Below are positions 1 through 3,674 of a stretch of DNA of 6,424 nucleotides, piece by piece. Source of the stretch: DATGYC01 sp035298385 (GTDB lineage: Bacteria > Bacillota > Sulfobacillia > Symbiobacteriales > Symbiobacteriaceae). The notes below the pieces were generated by a model. It saw only the letters and a list, made by a program, of their open reading frames with translations. It ran no database searches and had not been told where the DNA came from. Every line of letters begins with the position of its first letter. Position 1 is the first letter of the stretch. The stretch is taken from assembly GCA_035298385.1 (NCBI GenBank), contig DATGYC010000366.1, forward strand, positions 1 to 6,424, written 5' to 3'. The position numbers were made by a program, and so were the translations under genes.

Positions 1-98
1 GAGCCTGACCTCTGCCCTGAGTCGAAGCCCGACTTCTGCTCTGACCGAGACTTCTGCCCAGAGCTCTGCTTCTTCCCAGAGCTCGGCTTCTGCTCGGA
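1..98 (-). repeat. 18-nt tandem repeat encoding basic Ser/Gly/Gln/Lys hexapeptides
   Basis: This stretch encodes degenerate hexapeptides of the form S-[E/G]-[Q/K]-K-x-x: SEQKPS, SGKKQS, SGQKSR and SEQKSG, followed by a looser FDSGQRSGS at the window edge. At DNA level the plus strand shows recurring CTTCTGC and CCCAGAGCTC units about 18 nt apart. The array is still open at base 1, so copy number is unknown. It is rich in serine flanked by lysine or arginine, a composition seen in the phosphorylated repeats of the Bacillus coat proteins CotB and CotG. That similarity is compositional only. Confidence 0.75.
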
Positions 99-1379
99 GT
101 TCGACCTCTGCCTTGCACTCGACTCCTGCTCCGTGCTCTCCTGCGGCTTTGAGCCCGCCCCTTGTTCGGTGCCGGTCGATCCCGCGGCAGCACCCGCCTC
201 TCCAGTCGGCTGCGTCACAGGGCTCATCGCCTCTTGGTCTGCCTCCGCCCAGAGCGCCCCGATCTCGCTGGCCACCCGGTCCCACGTGAACCGCTCCAGC
301 GCCAACTGCCGGCCAGCCTGCCCCATCGCCGCCCGCTTGCTGGAGCTCTTCAAGAGCCCCAGGATCGCTTGGGCCATCGCCTCAGGGCTCTCCGGATCAT
401 CGACGACCTGACCGATCCCCGTTCCCTCCACCACCTCGGGGTTGCCGCCCCGGCGCGTGGTGATGAGCGGGAGCCCCGCAGCCATCGCCTCATAATGGAC
501 GCGGGCCAGCGGCTCCTGCCAGACCGACGGGCAGACGAAGAGGTCGCCAGCCGCAAACCACTGGTTGACCTGATCCGGCGTGATGAAGCCCGTCGCCACC
601 ACCGGAACAGCGGAGCGGGCCGCCAGATTCTGCAGGTAGGCGACGTAGTCCGTCATCTCGTCCGCCCCGTACCACTTGGAGCCGACCAGGACGAGCGCCG
701 CTCCCGGCACCGACTGCGCCACGATCTCCATCGCCCGCAGGAGGATATCCGCCCCCTTCTTCGGCGAGAGTCGCCCGACGAAGAGGACGACCTGCCGACC
801 GGTTAGACCGTGCTCCTGCCGGAGGCGGTCACGCATCGCCTTGCCGTTGGCGCTCCAGCCTGGCACAAACTGACCAGCATCGACGCCGGAGTAGATCGTA
901 CGAAGCTTCGGGCCTGCCTCCGGATAGGGATCGCTGATTCCCTTACCGATAAAGTTCGAGACCGTGGCGATTCGGTCAACGGCAGCGATCGCCGCTCGTG
1001 CCTCGGTCGGGTCGATCTTGTTGGGCAGAAACATCTCATTGTGCAGCGAGAGTGAGAGCCGGCTGTCGGGCGCCACCGTCGCCACCGGCAGGACGAGCCT
1101 CGGCCGGTTGAAGAGGTGGATCCGATCGAACCGCTCCGTCGCCAAGAAGGCGGTCACGGACTCCTGGTAGCGGTCAAGCATGCCGCCCTCCACCCGCACG
1201 TACCGGACCCCGTCCCGAATCTCCTCGTTGGGGAGCTCTGGATCGTTGCGACCCAGGATCGTGAGGTCGATGCCGCTCTGTGCGAGTCTGGGCGCCACGT
1301 TGGCAATATAGGTCTGAATCGCACCGCCCCGGATCGGTGGCACCGGGAGCTTCTCCGTCGCAATCATCAGGGCCTTCAC
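1..1379 (-). CDS. CotSA-like family 4 glycosyltransferase with Ser/Lys-rich hexapeptide-repeat tail (3' end cut by window edge)
   Basis: Retaining GT-B glycosyltransferase (GT4), expected to transfer a sugar from a nucleotide-sugar donor; the acceptor is unknown but context points to the spore coat. My translation from GTG at 1379 gives 459 codons with no stop before the edge. The N-terminal Rossmann domain begins MKALMIATEKLPVPP, with the acceptor-side loop GGAIQTY at residues 18-24. The C-terminal domain opens with FVGRLSPKKGADILLRA around residue 200 and carries the E-x7-E donor site EPLARVHYEAMAAGLP (E289 and E297). That block closely resembles what I recall of Bacillus CotSA and related sporulation glycosyltransferases. 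The enzyme domain ends near residue 385. A linker and a basic tail follow, with 18-nt-period hexapeptides from residue 428 (SEQKPS, SGKKQS, SGQKSR, SEQKSG). Such a tail is not usual in GT4 enzymes. The GTG start overlaps the upstream kinase-like stop (GTGA) behind a GGGGGTGG stretch, so translation is probably coupled. Function class is sure; the exact sugar and target are not. Confidence 0.9.
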   Translation of the reverse strand, partial: MKALMIATEKLPVPPIRGGAIQTYIANVAPRLAQSGIDLTILGRNDPELPNEEIRDGVRYVRVEGGMLDRYQESVTAFLATERFDRIHLFNRPRLVLPVATVAPDSRLSLSLHNEMFLPNKIDPTEARAAIAAVDRIATVSNFIGKGISDPYPEAGPKLRTIYSGVDAGQFVPGWSANGKAMRDRLRQEHGLTGRQVVLFVGRLSPKKGADILLRAMEIVAQSVPGAALVLVGSKWYGADEMTDYVAYLQNLAARSAVPVVATGFITPDQVNQWFAAGDLFVCPSVWQEPLARVHYEAMAAGLPLITTRRGGNPEVVEGTGIGQVVDDPESPEAMAQAILGLLKSSSKRAAMGQAGRQLALERFTWDRVASEIGALWAEADQEAMSPVTQPTGEAGAAAGSTGTEQGAGSKPQESTEQESSARQRSNSEQKPSSGKKQSSGQKSRSEQKSGFDSGQRSG

Positions 1380-2707
1380 TTGACCGCCACCCCCAGTGCC
1401 CGGAGCGCATCCAGCTTGCGCTGATCCACCTGTAGAAGCCGATCGATCATCGCTGCGAGTTCCGCCGAGAGCGATTGCGGGCTCCAGACGACCTCTGCAC
1501 AGAGCTTATAGAACTCGTTCGGCAGGGCCAGGTCGATCAGGAAGAGCTCCCAGAGTTCCGGCCCGATCGGGTTGGCAGACCGATAGGCTTCGGCCATCGA
1601 CCAAAGCCAGTTCATATCCCAGGTGCCCATGTCATCCATCTGCGAGGAGACCAGCTTACGCAGGTCACGGATGCCAAAGTCGTAGGCGACGCCATCAAGA
1701 TCGATCAGCCATACACCGCCAGGGCCGATCTGGCCGTTCGAGTAGCCATAATCCTGGTGGACGAGACCATTGGCCGGACCGCCCAGCGCGGCCAGCGACG
1801 CGTACGGCGAGTTGGCCAGTCGAGTCATCGCTTGGTCTACCTGGGTCTCAAAGCGCGGCAGGGCGTTCAGGAGGGCGCCACTGGCCGGCATCTCCGGGTA
1901 GCGCAGGGCGATCTGGCGGAACCAGTCGAACTTCCGCTTCGTCTTCTCGTAGACTGCAGGCCAGCGGTGGAGGCGCGAGGCGACCTTCGCCTGCGGCGGT
2001 GGAACGTACCCCTGGGAGATGCGGTGGAACTCGCCCAGACCATAGCAGAGGGCGGCTGCGCCATCGACCACGTCCTTGTTGGCGGGCACGAGCCCCTCGA
2101 TCCAGTCGGTCACGATCCAGAGCTTCTCATCCTTCGCAACGGCCATGGAGCCGTCCTTCGCCGGGATGATCGCCGGGACCCGGGCGCCCTTCTCCTTTAG
2201 ATAGACCTGGGCGTAGACCGAGAAGAGTGAGCGCGGAATCGGCCGGTGGAGCCGCTTGAGCGAGCGGGGGCCGTGGTCGGTCTCGATCCGCCAGATGGCG
2301 CCGCCAAACTCCGGTTTGGTCGCCATGACCTGCATCTCGCCCATCGTCATCGCCCAGGACTCAGCGGCGGACCTGGCCTCGGCCTCTAGTTCGGGCGGGA
2401 CGACCAGGTTCTCTCCGCTGCTCTGCCAGGCGTCCTTGGCCGCGGCCTGGGCCAAATCACCGGTTGGCACCCAGCCCTTGCCATCGGCAGGCGGGCGCCA
2501 CGGGCGCCCGTTCTGTGCACCGGCGCCGCTGCTGATTTGGCGATTGGTACGCCCGCTTGCGGGGGCGCCTTCAGCCGCCGCTTGCCATCCCCGTACAGTG
2601 CTGCTCTCTGCCTGAGGCTGCGCCAGATACTGGACCTGCACCCCGTTTGAGACCAGCGTCGGCGCCCCGGCTGGAACGAAGATCGTGTGATTCTGGAAGG
2701 GTTGCAA
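1376..2707 (-). CDS. CotS-family spore coat protein (aminoglycoside-phosphotransferase/kinase fold) with long N-terminal extension
   Basis: Member of the CotS/CotI/YutH family of spore-coat proteins, which have an APH/choline-kinase fold; substrates are largely unknown. Residue numbers are from TTG at 2707 (443 aa). The family domain begins near residue 103 (VVPPELEAEA). It has the nucleotide-lobe segment GGAIWRIETDHGPRSLKRL with a likely ATP-binding Lys151, then SVYAQVYLKEKGARVPAIIP, the hinge-like WIVTDWIEGL, the catalytic loop HQDYGYSN (H317, D319, N324) and the metal-binding IDLDG (D336, D338). All key residues are present, so activity is plausible. Family members are usually about 340-380 aa. 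The first 100 residues here are an extra Ala/Gly/Gln/Pro-rich, low-complexity region with no signal peptide or membrane helix. I chose TTG at 2707 because GGAGG at 2717-2721 sits 9 nt upstream; GTG at 2713 would be only 3 nt away, and the frame is open back to a TTG at 2761. It is followed by the glycosyltransferase with a 4-nt overlap. Confidence 0.9.
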   Translation of the reverse strand: MQPFQNHTIFVPAGAPTLVSNGVQVQYLAQPQAESSTVRGWQAAAEGAPASGRTNRQISSGAGAQNGRPWRPPADGKGWVPTGDLAQAAAKDAWQSSGENLVVPPELEAEARSAAESWAMTMGEMQVMATKPEFGGAIWRIETDHGPRSLKRLHRPIPRSLFSVYAQVYLKEKGARVPAIIPAKDGSMAVAKDEKLWIVTDWIEGLVPANKDVVDGAAALCYGLGEFHRISQGYVPPPQAKVASRLHRWPAVYEKTKRKFDWFRQIALRYPEMPASGALLNALPRFETQVDQAMTRLANSPYASLAALGGPANGLVHQDYGYSNGQIGPGGVWLIDLDGVAYDFGIRDLRKLVSSQMDDMGTWDMNWLWSMAEAYRSANPIGPELWELFLIDLALPNEFYKLCAEVVWSPQSLSAELAAMIDRLLQVDQRKLDALRALGVAVK

Positions 2708-2716
2708 AGGCACTCT

Positions 2717-2724
2717 CCTCCCTT
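2717..2724 (-). promoter_or_regulatory. Strong ribosome binding site deciding the TTG start of the CotS-family gene
   Basis: On the minus strand AAGGGAGG precedes TTG (2707-2705) by 9 nt. This is the only strong Shine-Dalgarno sequence in the 5' part of the reading frame. It lies inside the longer version of the frame that would start at 2761, which argues against starts upstream of it. Confidence 0.65.
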
Positions 2725-2741
2725 GCGGACTCATTCCCTTC

Positions 2742-2787
2742 ATCCTATGACCGAGCGGCAAATAGGCCAGTCGCTTTGCAAAGTCAA
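2742..2787 (-). promoter_or_regulatory. Candidate promoter region of the coat-protein pair
   Basis: Two overlapping possibilities are visible on the minus strand. A sigma-A-like pair has -35 TTGACT (2787-2782), a 17-nt spacer and a poor -10 TATTTG (2764-2759, three of six consensus bases). Alternatively CATAGGAT (2749-2742) fits the CATANNNT -10 core of the mother-cell sigma factors E and K, as expected for coat genes, but I see no convincing -35 at the right distance. The upstream gene ends in a terminator at 2789-2817, so a promoter somewhere in 2708-2788 is likely; which motif is used is unclear. Confidence 0.3.
2774..2783. repeat. Perfect 10-bp palindrome CTTTGCAAAG
   Basis: CTTTGCAAAG is its own reverse complement. 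It falls between the possible -35 and -10 of the coat-pair promoter and just past the terminator stem, where a repressor or activator could bind. A palindrome of this length occurs several times by chance in a window of this size, so only its position makes it notable. Confidence 0.3.
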
Positions 2788-2817
2788 AGGCGGCCCTACC
2801 GAAATGGCAGGGCCGCC
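2781..2817 (-). terminator. Intrinsic terminator of the unrecognised minus-strand gene
   Basis: A perfect 9-bp GC-rich stem is formed by AGGGCCGCC (2809-2817) and GGCGGCCCT (2789-2797). Two further inner base pairs follow one mismatch, closing on a 5-nt loop (GAAAT on the plus strand). On the minus strand the stem begins 5 nt after the TAG stop at 2823-2825 and is followed by TTTGACTTTG, a T-rich but interrupted tail. The tail is imperfect, so some read-through into the coat pair is possible. Confidence 0.7.
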
Positions 2818-2822
2818 GTCCG

Positions 2823-3479
2823 CTATTGATCCAGCCAACAGATCTCCTTGACCAGGATGCGTGGGCCAGGCCGGAACTTCGCTTCCACCCGCCCTGACGG
2901 GGAGCGGTAGTAGAGCCGATTGATCACGCCAGCCGCCAGCGCCTCTCGCAGCAGGTCGTGCGGCCCACCAAAGAGCGTCCGGAAGATCGTCGACTGCAGA
3001 TCCTTCTCCAGCGACTCCAGGTCCTGGCCGAGCGACCAGTCGAACTCTCCCAGGGTCCACTCGGGACGATCGGGCGCCGCCCGCCAGATCGCTCGTGCCT
3101 TCAACCAAGCAGCTAGGGCTCGGCGCCCCGGGAGCGGCGCCGCGATCCGGCGGGCCATCCCCGCACGGAGGGCGGCGCCCAACGGCCCACCCAGGAGCAG
3201 CATGATCGTCTGCTGGAGCTCAAAGACGGAGGCACCGCTGCTGACTAGGTCCCGGCAACTCGCCGAGAGGCGGCTTACCTCCTCAATCGCCGGGCTGCCG
3301 TATCGCATCAGAAGCCCGGTCGCAATAAACCCTTCGTTCTCCTCCAATGCATAGCCCGAGACCGGCGGGGTCGGGTTCGTCGCCCACTGCCAATAGGCAT
3401 CAAGCATCCGCTCGTTCTCGGCGTGTGACTCCAGTACGCGCTGCAACCGCATCCGTAATAGCTCTGTACTCAGGAGCAC
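2823..3479 (-). CDS. Hypothetical protein of about 218 aa, function not recognised
   Basis: An uninterrupted reading frame ending in TAG, with its own terminator 5 nt downstream. I chose GTG at 3479 because the near-perfect Shine-Dalgarno AGGAGGTG starts 10 nt upstream (AGGAGG at 3489-3484, 4 nt spacing, a little short). The frame is open to TTG at 3593 (256 aa), but that start has no clear ribosome site and would put the Shine-Dalgarno inside the gene. The protein is Leu/Ala/Arg-rich and probably mostly helical. Visible segments are an N-terminal helical stretch (ELLRMRLQRVLESHAENERM), an aromatic patch AYWQWATNPTPP, a short hydrophobic stretch (IMLLLGGPLGAALRAG) too weak to call a membrane helix, an acidic-aromatic stretch WTLGEFDWSLGQDLESLEKD, and a basic C-terminus ending KEICWLDQ. 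I recognise no catalytic motif, signal peptide or metal site. It lies between the coat pair (same strand) and the divergent ATPase, so a sporulation role is possible but unsupported. Confidence 0.7.
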   Translation of the reverse strand: MLLSTELLRMRLQRVLESHAENERMLDAYWQWATNPTPPVSGYALEENEGFIATGLLMRYGSPAIEEVSRLSASCRDLVSSGASVFELQQTIMLLLGGPLGAALRAGMARRIAAPLPGRRALAAWLKARAIWRAAPDRPEWTLGEFDWSLGQDLESLEKDLQSTIFRTLFGGPHDLLREALAAGVINRLYYRSPSGRVEAKFRPGPRILVKEICWLDQ

Positions 3480-3483
3480 GACA

Positions 3484-3499
3484 CCTCCTACCGGAGGAG
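3484..3499 (-). promoter_or_regulatory. Shine-Dalgarno of the hypothetical gene, partly paired in a small hairpin
   Basis: On the minus strand CTCCT (3499-3495), loop CCGGT and AGGAG (3489-3485) form a 5-bp hairpin that covers most of AGGAGG. This is the only strong ribosome site in the frame and decides the GTG start at 3479. The pairing is short and may be incidental, because any CTCCT close upstream would pair with a Shine-Dalgarno sequence. Confidence 0.5.
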
Positions 3500-3619
3500 T
3501 ATCGACCGCTTTCGAGCCCCGTAAACGGACACCAGGTGGTGAATAGATACGCGCTGATGCCAGGGTGACAGCCTCATAAAAAACCGCCACCAACGCCGAG
3601 ACTACTCAGAGACGAACTC

Positions 3620-3653
3620 AGCCGGGCTGCCGTTGCCTCTGCGCGTCCCGGCT
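3620..3653. promoter_or_regulatory. 7-bp inverted repeat directly upstream of the ATPase ribosome site
   Basis: AGCCGGG (3620-3626) and CCCGGCT (3647-3653) are perfect reverse complements separated by 20 nt, ending 2-3 nt before the ATPase Shine-Dalgarno. It could be a leader hairpin or an operator. There is no U-run after it, so it is not a terminator. Chance occurrence in GC-rich DNA is quite possible. Confidence 0.25.
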
Positions 3654-3654
3654 T

Positions 3655-3665
3655 AGGGGAAGGTG
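3655..3665 (+). promoter_or_regulatory. Ribosome binding site of the P-type ATPase
   Basis: AGGGGAAGGTG resembles the anti-Shine-Dalgarno complement. The AAGG part ends 11 nt before TTG at 3675, a slightly long but usable spacing. The in-frame TAG at 3654-3656 means translation cannot begin further upstream. GTG at 3663 lies inside the site and is the alternative start, adding four residues. Confidence 0.45.
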
Positions 3666-3674
3666 CATCTGACG

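Larger units (their letters stand above)
3480..3674. other. Divergent intergenic region between the hypothetical gene and the ATPase gene
   Basis: About 195 bases separate the two chosen starts and should hold both promoters. I see no convincing -35/-10 pair for either strand. The plus strand has an A-run (CATAAAAAA, 3574-3582) that could be part of a -10 region, but nothing suitable lies 16-18 nt upstream. The left part may instead code if the hypothetical gene starts at 3593. Confidence 0.5.

Noticed and set aside
162..806. Plus-strand 214-codon frame opposite the glycosyltransferase
   Set aside because: It overlaps the conserved catalytic domain on the other strand; its composition (Arg/His/Pro-rich) is typical of an antisense frame.
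1396..2200. Two long plus-strand reading frames (257 and 241 codons) opposite the CotS-family gene
   Set aside because: They are antisense shadows of a strongly supported gene in GC-rich DNA. Their translations are Arg/Ser/Pro-rich with no family signal and no ribosome site.
2708..2761. Start of the CotS-family gene at TTG 2761 (18 residues longer)
   Set aside because: The longer version has no ribosome site of its own and contains the strong AAGGGAGG that serves the TTG at 2707.
3529..3542. Palindrome-like ACACCAGGTGGTGA in the divergent region
   Set aside because: The arms match imperfectly and the spacing to any promoter element is undefined. It is no better than chance in GC-rich sequence.
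3545..3590. Possible sigma-A promoter with GTGACA and CATAAA on the plus strand
   Set aside because: The two elements are far too close together, and no other suitable partner lies 16-18 nt from either.
3480..3593. Start of the hypothetical gene at TTG 3593 (38 residues longer)
   Set aside because: No Shine-Dalgarno precedes it, while a near-perfect one lies just before GTG 3479. Kept only as an alternative.
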